Notes under the pieces: generated by a model
Databases searched by the model: none
The model's input: the letters and a program-made list of their open reading frames with translations, nothing else
What the model was told of the DNA's origin: nothing
Origin: Bradyrhizobium septentrionale
GTDB taxonomy: Bacteria; Pseudomonadota; Alphaproteobacteria; Rhizobiales; Xanthobacteraceae
DNA: 64,000 bases
Direction of reading: 5' to 3'
NCBI RefSeq assembly: GCF_011516645.4
Contig: NZ_CP088285.1
Span: 9,256,501-9,320,500 of the forward strand
Position numbers and translations under genes: made by a program
Shown: positions 43,287 through 51,580 of the stretch, one piece after another
Layout of the letters: each line of letters begins with the position of its first letter
How positions within the stretch are numbered: the first letter of the stretch is position 1

Positions 43287-44057
43287 TTAGTTCATCGGAG
43301 CAAGCTGGCGCATGACGCCGTTGAAGTAGTCGAAATAGGTATTCATCATCGCCGCGAGCACCACGCCGAAGATCAGGAAGCCGACCATGATCGCGAGCGG
43401 CACGCCGACGAAATAGACCTGCATCTGCGGCATCAGCCGCGCCAGCACACCGAGCCCGATGTTGAAGACGAGGCCAAACACCAGGAACGGCGCCGACAGC
43501 TGCAGGCCGATCTTGAAGGCGGCGGAGAACGCGGAGGTCGCGAGCGCGGCGACGTCGCCGGTCGGCATGATCTCGCCCGGCGAGAAGATGCGGTAGCTCT
43601 CGCTCAGCGCCGCGATGACAAGATAGTGGCTGTCGGTGGCAAACAGCAGGGTGAGACCGAGGATAGTAAGGAAATTGCCGACGATCTGGCCCTGCTGACC
43701 CTGGGTCGGATCGACCGCAGTGACGAAGCCGAGGCCGAGCTGCTGCGCGATCACGGAGCCCGCGACATTGAGCGCCGACAGCGTCACCCGCGCGGTCGCG
43801 CCGAGCACGATGCCGATGATGAGTTCATGCACCATCAGGACACCGAGCGAGGATATCGACGTCAGGTCGACATGATAGGCGTTGCGATGCAGCGGAAGGA
43901 TGATCAGCGTCAGCAGCAGCGCGATCGACAGCTTGACCCGCGCCGGGATGTTGCTCTCGCCGAAACCGGGCAGCAGCATCACCATCGCGCCCACGCGCGC
44001 AAAGACCAGCACGAATATTGCGGCCAGCGCCGGCAGCAGGGAGACATCGATGCGCAT
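43287..44057 (-). CDS. fliR: Flagellar export gate protein FliR
   Basis: 256 residues with six membrane helices. Typical segments are FARVGAMVMLLPGFGESNIP, VHELIIGIVLGATARVTLSA, VDPTQGQQGQIVGNFLTILG and SAPFLVFGLVFNIGLGVLAR. It is part of the FliPQR export gate of the flagellar type III apparatus. It follows fliQ by 18 bases. Confidence 0.95.
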   Translation of the reverse strand: MRIDVSLLPALAAIFVLVFARVGAMVMLLPGFGESNIPARVKLSIALLLTLIILPLHRNAYHVDLTSISSLGVLMVHELIIGIVLGATARVTLSALNVAGSVIAQQLGLGFVTAVDPTQGQQGQIVGNFLTILGLTLLFATDSHYLVIAALSESYRIFSPGEIMPTGDVAALATSAFSAAFKIGLQLSAPFLVFGLVFNIGLGVLARLMPQMQVYFVGVPLAIMVGFLIFGVVLAAMMNTYFDYFNGVMRQLAPMN

Positions 44058-44075
44058 GACCGCGGCATTAGTGCA

Positions 44076-44339
44076 TCAACCGCCGATGATTCGCGACGAA
44101 ATCCGCATCATGTGGCTGGCGAGCGAGTCGGCCATGAACGGTAATGCCAGCAGCAATGTGACGAAGATCGCGAGTATCTTCGGCACGAAGACAAGTGTCT
44201 GTTCCTGGATCTGGGTCAGCGCCTGGAACAGCGACACCACGACGCCGACCACGAGGCCGACCACCATCAGGGGCGACGACACGATCACGATGGTCCAGAT
44301 CGCATCACGCGCGACGTCGAGGGTTTCAGGGCCGGTCAT
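44076..44339 (-). CDS. fliQ: Flagellar export gate protein FliQ
   Basis: 87 residues with two membrane helices: DVARDAIWTIVIVSSPLMVV and VGVVVSLFQALTQIQEQTLV, the standard FliQ pattern, ending SFMADSLASHMMRISSRIIG-like (LPFMADSLASHMM). It forms the export gate with FliP and FliR. A palindromic repeat separates it from fliE upstream; fliR follows by 18 bases. Confidence 0.95.
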   Translation of the reverse strand: MTGPETLDVARDAIWTIVIVSSPLMVVGLVVGVVVSLFQALTQIQEQTLVFVPKILAIFVTLLLALPFMADSLASHMMRISSRIIGG

Positions 44340-44367
44340 TTGGAGTTCTCGCTGTTGTTGTTTGTTT

Positions 44368-44465
44368 CGTCATTCCGGGATGGTCCGAAGGACCAGACCT
44401 CAGATGCGCAACTGCGCATCGGGGAATCTCGATTTCCCGGGTTCGCTTCGCGCCCCGGGATGACG
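44368..44465. repeat. Palindromic repeat inside the flagellar operon, CGTCATTCCGGGA type
   Basis: CGTCATTCCGGGATGGTCCG at one end and CGCGCCCCGGGATGACG at the other form the arms; AGATGCGCAACTGCGCATC and GGAATCTCGATTTCCCGGG form inner hairpins. It sits between fliE and fliQ, so the operon transcript carries it, and it may cut or shield the mRNA. Confidence 0.75.
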
Positions 44466-44477
44466 TCGCAAGCGACG

Positions 44478-44798
44478 TCAGATCGGCATCTTCATGATGT
44501 CTTCATAGGCCTGGATAACGCGGTCGCGGACCGAGACCAGCGTCGACACGGCAACGTCCGTGTCGGCGACCGCCGTCACCACGTCCATCACATTCGCCTT
44601 GCCCGAGGCCATCGCCATGGTCTGCGCGTCGGATTTCTTGCCGGCCTCCAGCACGCTGCCGACGGAGTCCTTCAGCAGCGCGCTGAACGACGGGCCGGCG
44701 ACGGCCTGCCCGCCCAGTCCGGCTTTCTCGGCGCCGCCGCGCTCCATCAATTTCGCGAGGCTGGCGTAGGCGTTGGCGGCGACTGTCGGTGTAGCCAT
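44478..44798 (-). CDS. fliE: Flagellar hook-basal body protein FliE
   Basis: 106 residues. C-terminal FliE signature: VTAVADTDVAVSTLVSVRDR followed by VIQAYEDIMKMPI. FliE joins the MS ring to the rod. It follows flgC by 26 bases. Confidence 0.95.
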   Translation of the reverse strand: MATPTVAANAYASLAKLMERGGAEKAGLGGQAVAGPSFSALLKDSVGSVLEAGKKSDAQTMAMASGKANVMDVVTAVADTDVAVSTLVSVRDRVIQAYEDIMKMPI

Positions 44799-44824
44799 GA
44801 TTTACGTTCCCTGTTCTTGTTGCG

Positions 44825-45250
44825 TCAGGACTTGAGGATGTCGAGCGTGCGCTGGATCATCCGCCGCGTCGCGCTGATGATGTTGAGGTTGGCCTCGTAG
44901 GAGCGTTGGGCGTCGCGCATGTCGGTCATTTCGACCATCGGATTGACGTTCGGATATTTGACATTGCCGGAGGCATCCGCCGCCGGATTGCCCGGTTCCT
45001 GCTTGATGCGGAACGACGACCGGTCCGGCCGGATCCGGCCGAGGGTCACGACCTGGGCGTCGAGCGAGCGGTCGAGCGCGGACGAAAAGGTCGGCACCTT
45101 GCGGCGATAGGGGTCGCCGCCCGCGGTCTGCGCCGTCGAATCGGCGTTGGCGATATTTTCCGAGATCACCCGCATCCGCCCGGCCTGCGCGCGCAGGCCT
45201 GAGGTCGCGATGCTCATCGAGCGGCTGAAATCGCTTGTTCCATCTGCCAT
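44825..45250 (-). CDS. flgC: Flagellar rod protein FlgC
   Basis: 141 residues. Begins DFSRSMSIATSGLRAQAGRM with VISENIANADST, the rod/hook N-terminal motif, and ends EANLNIISATRRMIQRTLDI. Proximal rod component exported by the flagellar apparatus. It follows flgB by 27 bases. Confidence 0.96.
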   Translation of the reverse strand: MADGTSDFSRSMSIATSGLRAQAGRMRVISENIANADSTAQTAGGDPYRRKVPTFSSALDRSLDAQVVTLGRIRPDRSSFRIKQEPGNPAADASGNVKYPNVNPMVEMTDMRDAQRSYEANLNIISATRRMIQRTLDILKS

Positions 45251-45277
45251 GGGATCCTCCTGCCGCCGTCAGACGGC

Positions 45278-45688
45278 CTAGCCCTTGCCGATCGCGGTCT
45301 TCAGCAGATGCAGGCTCTTGCTGTAGAGCGAGGTGACCGCCGCGTAGTCCATCTGGTTGGCGGACACTTTCAGCATCTGGTCCTCGAGATTGACCGCATT
45401 GCCGGCCGGACGGGTCTGGAAGCCGCTCTTGCCGCGGTCGTTGTCGAAGGCATCAGGCGCGCCGGCCGCCGCCAGATGGGTGCCGCTGGTCTGCATCATC
45501 GGCAGCGTCCCCATGCCGCCGCCGATCGTGGCACCGGCCCGGTCAAACTTCGGCTCGACCAGATCGCGCGGCCGAAAGTTCGGCGTGTCGGAATTGGAAA
45601 TGTTCTCGGCAAGGACGCGCTGGCGCTCCTGGTGCCACTGCATCTTGCTGCGCAGCGCCGACAGGATCGGGAGATCGTTCATGGACAT
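45278..45688 (-). CDS. flgB: Flagellar rod protein FlgB
   Basis: 136 residues. Contains SALRSKMQWHQERQRVLAEN and ISNSDTPNFRPRDL, then DQMLKVSANQMDYAAVTSLY, typical of FlgB, the proximal rod. GGAG lies eight bases before ATG 45688. It is the first gene of the flgBC-fliE-fliQR-flhB-cckA row, with a perfect CtrA box 72 bases upstream. Confidence 0.95.
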   Translation of the reverse strand: MSMNDLPILSALRSKMQWHQERQRVLAENISNSDTPNFRPRDLVEPKFDRAGATIGGGMGTLPMMQTSGTHLAAAGAPDAFDNDRGKSGFQTRPAGNAVNLEDQMLKVSANQMDYAAVTSLYSKSLHLLKTAIGKG

Positions 45689-46039
45689 CGCCGCGGCTCC
45701 GTTAACCTCTTGGACAACCCTTGGGCTCCCGAGGTAGGCAGAATTTGCCCGGTGTATGGTTAACGGGTGGTTAAAATGCTGGACTGATCCGTGGAGAACA
45801 CCGCAACTGAGGCCTGAGAGCGCATTTTCGCCACGAATGCTGCGTTAACCAGCACGGACCAAGACAGCGTGGGGCGCTGAGAAGTCGTTTTGGGACAAGC
45901 GATTCTTGGTTTATTAATAGAACAGCCGGCTGCAAGCCGCTGGGAATTAAGAAATAAGGCGAATCTCGGGCGCGATTCGCTGTGCAAACCGCACTTGTCA
46001 ATCCGCGCTCGTTGATGGCGAAAGCTGAGGAAGGCCACG
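45689..46039. other. Divergent promoter region of flgB and fliO
   Basis: 351 bases between divergent flagellar operons. It holds the CtrA box (45760-45774) and TTAACC half-sites toward flgB. Toward fliO there is an AT-rich stretch (GGTTTATTAATAGAACAG near 45909) that may include its promoter, and a GAGGAAGG ribosome site. No open frame recognised. Confidence 0.6.
45760..45774 (-). promoter_or_regulatory. CtrA box upstream of flgB
   Basis: On the minus strand the site reads TTAACCACCCGTTAACCAT: TTAA, seven bases, TTAACCAT, the full CtrA consensus. It lies 72 bases before flgB. TTAACC half-sites follow at 45702-45707 and 45845-45850 on the plus strand. CtrA activates early flagellar operons in alphaproteobacteria. 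Confidence 0.8.
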
Positions 46040-46999
46040 ATGGCCGGGGACTCCAATATGCAGGTCGTTACATTCGTCTTGGCATTCGTTGTCGTGCTGG
46101 CGCTGATCGGCGTCACCGCATGGCTCGTCCGCCGCTTCGCCGGAAACCGCCTCGGGGCCAACGCCAATCGGGGGCGGATGCCGCGGCTGGCGGTGATTGA
46201 CGCTGCCGCGGTCGACGGCCGGCGCCGGCTGGTGCTGGTCCGCCGCGACAATATCGAACATCTGCTGATGATCGGCGGCCCCACCGATATCGTCGTCGAG
46301 CCGAACATCGTCCGCGCCATGCCCGGACGTGATCAGATGTCGGCCCGCCCCGCGGTCGGCCCAGAAGCCGCGCTGCCGCGCGCCGCACCGCTTCCTGACG
46401 CCGCCTGGAACGAGAGCGAGGCCGCCCGTTCCGACAGTTTCGAACTTCCCGAGCCCGAGCTGCCGCAGCGTCAGGCGCGCCCCTCCTTCGCCGACGAGTT
46501 GCGCCGGCCCCCGCCGCCGATCGCCGAGCGTCGCAGCGATCCGCTCACGGGCTTCACGCCCGAGCGTAGCGAGCCGCGGCCCGATCCGATGCCGCCGCGC
46601 CTGCCGCCGCGCTCCGAACCCGTGATCCCGCGTGTGCCGCGCGCGGCCGAACCGCCGAAGGCGCCGCCGCCGCTGCGCGCGCCCGCGGCCGAGCGCGCCG
46701 TCACGCCACCGCCTCCCCCCGCTCCGCCACCGGTCGCGACGCAGGCGCCTCCGGCCCAGCCGCCCGCATCGAATGCCGACGCCAATCTCGCCGAGATGGC
46801 ACAGCGGCTCGAAGCTGCGCTGCGCCGCCCGACCGGCCCAGGCGAGACCGTCGCGCCGCCGGTTGCGCCCGAGGCGCCGCCGGTGCGTGCGCCGCGCAGC
46901 GAGCCGCCCGCCGCGCCTGCCCAGCAGAAGAGCGGGTTCGAGAATCTCGAGGACGAGATGGCCTCGCTGCTCGGCCGACCACCGAAGTCTCCTTCGTGA
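46040..46999 (+). CDS. fliO: Flagellar biosynthesis protein FliO
   Basis: 319 residues. N-terminal membrane helix (about 8-30: VTFVLAFVVVLALIGVTAWL) followed by the short FliO beta domain (MPRLAVIDAAAVDGRRRLVL, NIEHLLMIGG). The rest (about 90-290) is a long Pro/Arg/Glu-rich linker and a C-terminal acidic helix. FliO helps assemble FliP. The long tail is typical of rhizobial members and unusual against the 120-residue enterobacterial form. Its TGA overlaps the GTG of fliP. Confidence 0.88.
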   Translation: MAGDSNMQVVTFVLAFVVVLALIGVTAWLVRRFAGNRLGANANRGRMPRLAVIDAAAVDGRRRLVLVRRDNIEHLLMIGGPTDIVVEPNIVRAMPGRDQMSARPAVGPEAALPRAAPLPDAAWNESEAARSDSFELPEPELPQRQARPSFADELRRPPPPIAERRSDPLTGFTPERSEPRPDPMPPRLPPRSEPVIPRVPRAAEPPKAPPPLRAPAAERAVTPPPPPAPPPVATQAPPAQPPASNADANLAEMAQRLEAALRRPTGPGETVAPPVAPEAPPVRAPRSEPPAAPAQQKSGFENLEDEMASLLGRPPKSPS

Positions 47000-47748
47000 G
47001 ATCAGGGTCCGTCCCGCGTAGAGTTTTTTTCATCGCTGTCCTGATCGCCGCCGGATCCTTCGCTGATCCGGCGATGGCGCAGGATATCAGCATCAATCTC
47101 GGCGGCGGCAATGGCGGCGTGACCGAGCGCGCGATCCAGCTGATCGCACTGCTCACGGTGCTGTCGATCGCGCCGTCGATCCTGGTCATGATGACGTCGT
47201 TCACGCGCATCGTGGTCGTGCTCTCGCTGCTGCGCACCGCGCTCGGCACCGCCACCGCGCCGCCGAACTCGGTGATGATCGCGCTCGCGATGTTCCTCAC
47301 CGCCTTCGTGATGGGGCCCGTGCTGCAGAAATCCTATGACGACGGCATCAAGCCGCTGGTCGCCAACCAGATCGGCGTCGAGGAGGCGTTGCAGCGCGCC
47401 TCGGTGCCGCTGCGCGGCTTCATGCAGAAGAACGTCCGCGAGAAGGATCTGAAGCTGTTCATGGACCTCTCCGGCGAGCCGCCGCCGGCGACGCCCGATG
47501 AGATGTCGCTGCGCATCCTGGTGCCGGCCTTCATGATCTCCGAGCTGAAGCGCGCCTTCGAGATCGGCTTTCTGTTGTTCCTGCCGTTCCTGATCATCGA
47601 CCTCGTGGTCGCCTCGGTCTTGATGTCGATGGGCATGATGATGCTGCCGCCGGTGGTGGTGTCGCTGCCGTTCAAGCTGATCTTCTTCGTGCTGGTCGAC
47701 GGCTGGGCGCTGGTCGCCGGCAGCCTGGTGCAGAGTTACGGGGGGTAG
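46996..47748 (+). CDS. fliP: Flagellar export gate protein FliP
   Basis: 250 residues with a signal-like N terminus (about 1-25, ending PAMA) and FliP motifs: MMTSFTRIVVVLSLLRTALG, PPNSVMIALAMFLTAFVMGP, LVPAFMISELKRAFEIGFLL and a final MMMLPPVVVSLPFKLIFFVL. Core subunit of the export gate. GTG 46996 overlaps fliO (GTGA). It is on the opposite strand to fliQR. Confidence 0.95.
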   Translation: MRSGSVPRRVFFIAVLIAAGSFADPAMAQDISINLGGGNGGVTERAIQLIALLTVLSIAPSILVMMTSFTRIVVVLSLLRTALGTATAPPNSVMIALAMFLTAFVMGPVLQKSYDDGIKPLVANQIGVEEALQRASVPLRGFMQKNVREKDLKLFMDLSGEPPPATPDEMSLRILVPAFMISELKRAFEIGFLLFLPFLIIDLVVASVLMSMGMMMLPPVVVSLPFKLIFFVLVDGWALVAGSLVQSYGG

Positions 47749-47834
47749 CCCCGCGAAACATTCATGGCCCGTCAGCTGGATTGGGCGTGCCGTTGCACTA
47801 TCATGCGCGGCATCGCATCCAGGGAGCCGTGCCC

Positions 47835-48722
47835 GTGCAGCAGCCATTCGACCGCGCCGCAGAAGATCTCGGCAATTCCATCCATCTCGAACATGTCAAC
47901 GTGCAGGTGCCGGACCAGCGCCTTGCCACGCTGTTCTATGTCGCCGGCATCGGGCTGACCCGCGATCCCTATCTGATGGTCTCAGACAGCAACATGTGGG
48001 TGAACGCCGGCCGCAGCCAGTTTCATCTGCCGACCGGCCGGCAGCAGGTGCTGCGCGGCCATACCGGTATCGTGATCGCCGGACGGCAGGCCCTGCTGAC
48101 GCGGCTTGCCGCGGTCGCCCCCAAGCTCGAAGGCACCGCGTTCGGCTATCGCGAGCGCAACGATCACGTCGAGGCCACCTGTCCCTGGGGCAACCGGCTG
48201 CGCTGCTTTGAACCGGACGCCGAGCGGTTCGGGCGCATCGCGCTCGGCATGCCCTATGTCGAATTCGCCGTGCCGCGCGGCACCGCTGAAGCCATCAGCC
48301 GGTTCTATCCCGAGATCATGGGCATCCCGGCGAGCGTTGCGAACGGCGACGATGTCGTCGCGCGCGCTAAGGTCGGCAAGGACCAGTATCTGCAATTCCG
48401 CGAGACCGATCAGGCGCAGGGCGAGTTCGACGGCCATCATGTCCAGATCTACATCACCGACTTTTCGGGCCCCTACAAGCGGCTGCGGGAGCGCAATCTG
48501 GTCTCCCGCGAGGACAATCAGTACCAGTACCGCTTCTGCGACATCGTCGATCCCGCCAATGGCCGGCATTTGTTCACCGTCGAGCACGAGGTGCGCAGCG
48601 CCACGCACCCGATGTATCTGCGGCCGCTGATCAACCGCAATCCGGCGCAGACCAACCGCACCTTCGCCAACGGCTACGACCAGGCGCCTTGGGCGATGGG
48701 GCCGGACCAGTATGACGGGTGA
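47835..48722 (+). CDS. VOC-family (glyoxalase-fold) protein
   Basis: 295 residues from GTG 47835, set by AGGGAG eight bases upstream. Two paired beta-alpha-beta modules: LEHVNVQVPDQRLATLFYVA and MPYVEFAVPRGTAEAISRFY. A final His/Glu region (GHHVQIYITDF, RHLFTVEHEVRS) gives possible metal ligands. It may be a dioxygenase or lyase; the substrate is unknown. It lies 87 bases behind fliP but does not look flagellar, and precedes the aminotransferase gene by 51 bases. Confidence 0.78.
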   Translation: MQQPFDRAAEDLGNSIHLEHVNVQVPDQRLATLFYVAGIGLTRDPYLMVSDSNMWVNAGRSQFHLPTGRQQVLRGHTGIVIAGRQALLTRLAAVAPKLEGTAFGYRERNDHVEATCPWGNRLRCFEPDAERFGRIALGMPYVEFAVPRGTAEAISRFYPEIMGIPASVANGDDVVARAKVGKDQYLQFRETDQAQGEFDGHHVQIYITDFSGPYKRLRERNLVSREDNQYQYRFCDIVDPANGRHLFTVEHEVRSATHPMYLRPLINRNPAQTNRTFANGYDQAPWAMGPDQYDG

Positions 48723-48773
48723 GCGCACGCCTCCGCATCACGCCACCCTCCGCAATTTCAGCCACGAGACGAC

Positions 48774-49925
48774 ATGCTTCCCTCCCAGCGCCACCTCTTC
48801 GAGATTCCACGCGAGATCTGCTACCTGAATTCGGCGTCCTACAGCCCGCTGCCGCTGAAGACGCTGGACGCCGGCCGCGCGGCGGTCGAACGCAAGGGCC
48901 AGCCCTGGACCATCGATGCCGGTTTCGCCGGCCGCCAGCATGAACGCGCCCGCGCCGCGGCGGCGCGCCTGATCAATGCCGATGCGAATGATGTCGCCCT
49001 GATCCCGGCGATCAGCTACGGCGTCGCGACGGTGGCGAAGGCACTGAGCATTCCGCGCGGCACCCGCGTCGTCGTGCTGGAGAACGATCACTCCTCGCCG
49101 GTGCTGGAATGGCACGCCCGCGCCGAGGCGCAGGGCTTTGTCGTCGACACCGTGCGCCAGCCTGCCGATGGCGACTGGACGTCGGCGGTGCTCGCGACGA
49201 TCGAGCGGTCCGGCGCGCCGCCGGTCGGCCTCGCCTCGATCTCGTCGGTGCACTGGTCGGACGGCGGTCTGATCGATGTCGACAAGGTGCAGGCGGCGTT
49301 GCGGCGGCACGATGCGATGTTCGTGATCGACGCGACGCAGAGCGCCGGTGTCGTGGCGATGGACGTGACAAAGCTCGATCCCGACGCAGTGATCTTTCCG
49401 ACCTACAAATGGCTGATCGGCCCCTATGGTCGCGCCTTCCTCTACGTCGCGAAACGTCACCAGAACGGCGTGCCGCTGGAGCAGACCTCCGCCGGCCGCC
49501 GCAACGTGAACTCGGAGAACCCGGTCTATTTCGGCGATCTCACCTATGTCGACGACGCCCGCCGCTACGACATGGGCGAACGCGATCACTTCATCACGCT
49601 GGAGATGGCGTCGATCGGCATGGAGATGATGGCGGACTGGAGCGCCACTGCCGTCAGCGCGCGGCTGGCGATGCTTAACGAGCGGATCGCCGACGGTGTG
49701 CGTGACCTCGGGCTCGACGTGCTGCCGCGCAGCGTGCGCGCGCCGCATATCCTGAGCCTCGGCATGGCGGGCGGCATCCCGAAGGAATTGATCGCGCGCC
49801 TCGCCACCGAGAACATCCACGTCGCGTTGCGGCTCGGCCGGATGCGGATCTCACCGCACGTCTTCAACGACGAGGCCGATGTCGACCGCCTCGTCGCTGT
49901 GTTGACGAAGGCGCTGCGCGGTTAA
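48774..49925 (+). CDS. Class V aminotransferase-fold PLP enzyme
   Basis: 383 residues. The PLP lysine is Lys212 in FPTYKWLIGPYG, and Asp186 in FVIDATQSAG holds the pyridine ring. N-terminal ICYLNSASYSPLPLKTLDAG is typical of the CsdA/kynureninase-like class V group. It could act as an aminotransferase, desulfurase or epimerase; no substrate can be deduced. It overlaps the convergent MFS gene by four bases (TTAA). Confidence 0.85.
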   Translation: MLPSQRHLFEIPREICYLNSASYSPLPLKTLDAGRAAVERKGQPWTIDAGFAGRQHERARAAAARLINADANDVALIPAISYGVATVAKALSIPRGTRVVVLENDHSSPVLEWHARAEAQGFVVDTVRQPADGDWTSAVLATIERSGAPPVGLASISSVHWSDGGLIDVDKVQAALRRHDAMFVIDATQSAGVVAMDVTKLDPDAVIFPTYKWLIGPYGRAFLYVAKRHQNGVPLEQTSAGRRNVNSENPVYFGDLTYVDDARRYDMGERDHFITLEMASIGMEMMADWSATAVSARLAMLNERIADGVRDLGLDVLPRSVRAPHILSLGMAGGIPKELIARLATENIHVALRLGRMRISPHVFNDEADVDRLVAVLTKALRG

Positions 49926-51163
49926 CTCCGCTTGCGCCCGAGCGCGATGACGCTGAACAACTCGATCGCTAGCGCAACGGCTACGCTGGCCGCGCCGATC
50001 ACGAACAGCAGCGCATAGTCGCCGCCGCTGTGCGCGAACAAATAGGACAGGCCGTAGGCGCCCGCCGCCTGGAACAGCGCGAAGGTCGTCGTGGCCTGGG
50101 CCCAGGCAGAACGCTGGCTCGCGGCGGAGTGCGGGATCAGCTCGTGGATGCGGCCGATCACCAGCGGCACGATGCCGGGCGTGAAGCCGCCCACGATGAG
50201 GCTCGACACGATCATTGCGGCCGGCGACGTCGTCACGGCAGGCAGCGCGACCGCTACGGCCTCGATCAGGAACGCCACGCGGAGCGCCGCGGCGAAGCCT
50301 GCGCGATCGGCGAGATGTCCTGACAGCAGCGGTCCGACCACGGCGCCGATGCCGTACAGCACCCAGTAATAGGAACCTGCCGCGATCCCCTGCCCGAGTC
50401 CGCGGGCCACGAAGTCGACCAGGAACACCATATGCGGCACCAGCGCCAGCGCGTTGAGGCCATATTCCAGGCACAGCGCGATCAGCAGCGGTGACCGCAC
50501 GCCATGCGACGCAACGTGCTGTTCTGCGGCAGCATGCGCGGCAGGCGCCTCCGCCGGCCACGCCTTCCAGCTGATCAGGGTCAACACCGCCGACAGGATT
50601 CCGAGCCCGTACCAGGCCTGCTTGACGCCCTGCTGCAGCAACAGCGGCACCAGCGTGCCCGAGGCGGCGACGCCCAATCCGACGCCGGCGAAGATCACGC
50701 CGCCGATCAGGCCGCGCTTGCTCGGCGCCGTGTGCTGCAGGATCACGGTCGCCGCCAGCACCATGATGACGCCGCCGCTGGCGCCGGCGAGGAAGCGGAA
50801 GCCGAAGAACCAGATGAAGGAGATCGGCACTGCGCAGGCAAAGCAGGTGATCGCAGCCAGTGTCATCATACTGCGCAGCGCCCACACCGAGCCGATCCGC
50901 GCGCCGAGATCGCGGGCGATCAGCGCGCCGGCAAGGTAGCCGGCAAGGTTGGCGGCACCGAGATAGACCGCTTCCGCCGGCGTGAACCATTTCGCCGCGA
51001 TCAGCGCCGGGATCAGCGGCGTGTAGGCAAAGCGCGCCAGCCCGAGCCCGACCAGCGACGCGCACAGCCCTGCGGCCGCGGCCAGCCATAGCGGTCCGCC
51101 CGCATCGCGATGTAGTTCGGCGTGATGGCGCCTGGCATGGTCGACATTGGCTGACATGGACAT
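49922..51163 (-). CDS. YbfB/YjiJ-family MFS transporter
   Basis: 413 residues, twelve predicted helices. The family mark is ASLVGLGLARFAYTPLIPAL near the N terminus, with RFLAGASGGVIMVLAATVIL and LSGHLADRAGFAAALRVAFL further on. Transports an unknown small molecule through the inner membrane. It is downstream of the tautomerase/SDR/LysR genes on the minus strand, separated by a palindromic repeat. Confidence 0.85.
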   Translation of the reverse strand: MSMSANVDHARRHHAELHRDAGGPLWLAAAAGLCASLVGLGLARFAYTPLIPALIAAKWFTPAEAVYLGAANLAGYLAGALIARDLGARIGSVWALRSMMTLAAITCFACAVPISFIWFFGFRFLAGASGGVIMVLAATVILQHTAPSKRGLIGGVIFAGVGLGVAASGTLVPLLLQQGVKQAWYGLGILSAVLTLISWKAWPAEAPAAHAAAEQHVASHGVRSPLLIALCLEYGLNALALVPHMVFLVDFVARGLGQGIAAGSYYWVLYGIGAVVGPLLSGHLADRAGFAAALRVAFLIEAVAVALPAVTTSPAAMIVSSLIVGGFTPGIVPLVIGRIHELIPHSAASQRSAWAQATTTFALFQAAGAYGLSYLFAHSGGDYALLFVIGAASVAVALAIELFSVIALGRKRS

Positions 51164-51237
51164 CGCAGTAGGCCCTCCGGCCGTCCGTGAAAAATGATTA
51201 GTTGCGATCGCAGCAATCGTTCGCAGCGATCACCTCA

Positions 51238-51307
51238 GCTCCTCACCTCTCCCCTTGTGGGAGAGGTCGGATCGCATCGTCAGATGCGATCCGGGTGAGG
51301 GGTGAGC
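51238..51307. repeat. Palindromic intergenic repeat, CTCACCTCTCCCC type
   Basis: Outer arms GCTCCTCACC and GGGTGAGGGGTGAGC, inner hairpins CTCTCCCCTTGTGGGAGAG and GGATCGCATC with GATGCGATCC. A REP-like unit, between the tautomerase gene's end and the MFS gene's start; it probably separates their transcripts. Confidence 0.75.
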
Positions 51308-51326
51308 TCTCTCGTGGGACTGAGTC

Positions 51327-51566
51327 TCAGCGGTTTCGTTCCGCCGCGAGCTTCTTGCGATAGTCCAGCGCGGGCAGCCCGCCCCAGCCCCAATTGTCGG
51401 TATCGACTTCCTCGATGACGACGAAGGTCGATTCCATGGGCTTGCCGAGCACGTCGCGCAGCAGCTCGCTGGCGCCCATGATCAGCGCCGCCTTCTGCTC
51501 CGGTGTGGTGGACGACGCCCCCGGCGCCGTCCCCTCACGCGTGACCTGGATGGTGACGATAGGCAT
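51327..51566 (-). CDS. 4-oxalocrotonate tautomerase-family protein
   Basis: 79 residues. Starts MPIVTIQVTREG; Pro2 becomes the catalytic N-terminal proline. TPEQKAALIMGASELLRDVL and STFVVIEEVDTDNWGWGG are typical of the family. Possibly converts enol/keto isomers in an aromatic or aliphatic pathway. It lies 14 bases behind the SDR gene, so the two are likely one transcript. Confidence 0.9.
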   Translation of the reverse strand: MPIVTIQVTREGTAPGASSTTPEQKAALIMGASELLRDVLGKPMESTFVVIEEVDTDNWGWGGLPALDYRKKLAAERNR

Positions 51567-51580
51567 GACGTCCTCCGGTC

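Noticed and set aside
40415..43315. A 966-codon open frame opposite cckA and flhB
   Set aside because: It mirrors strong conserved genes on the other strand, is extremely rich in Arg/His/Gly/Asp typical of antisense GC-rich frames, and has no recognisable domain.
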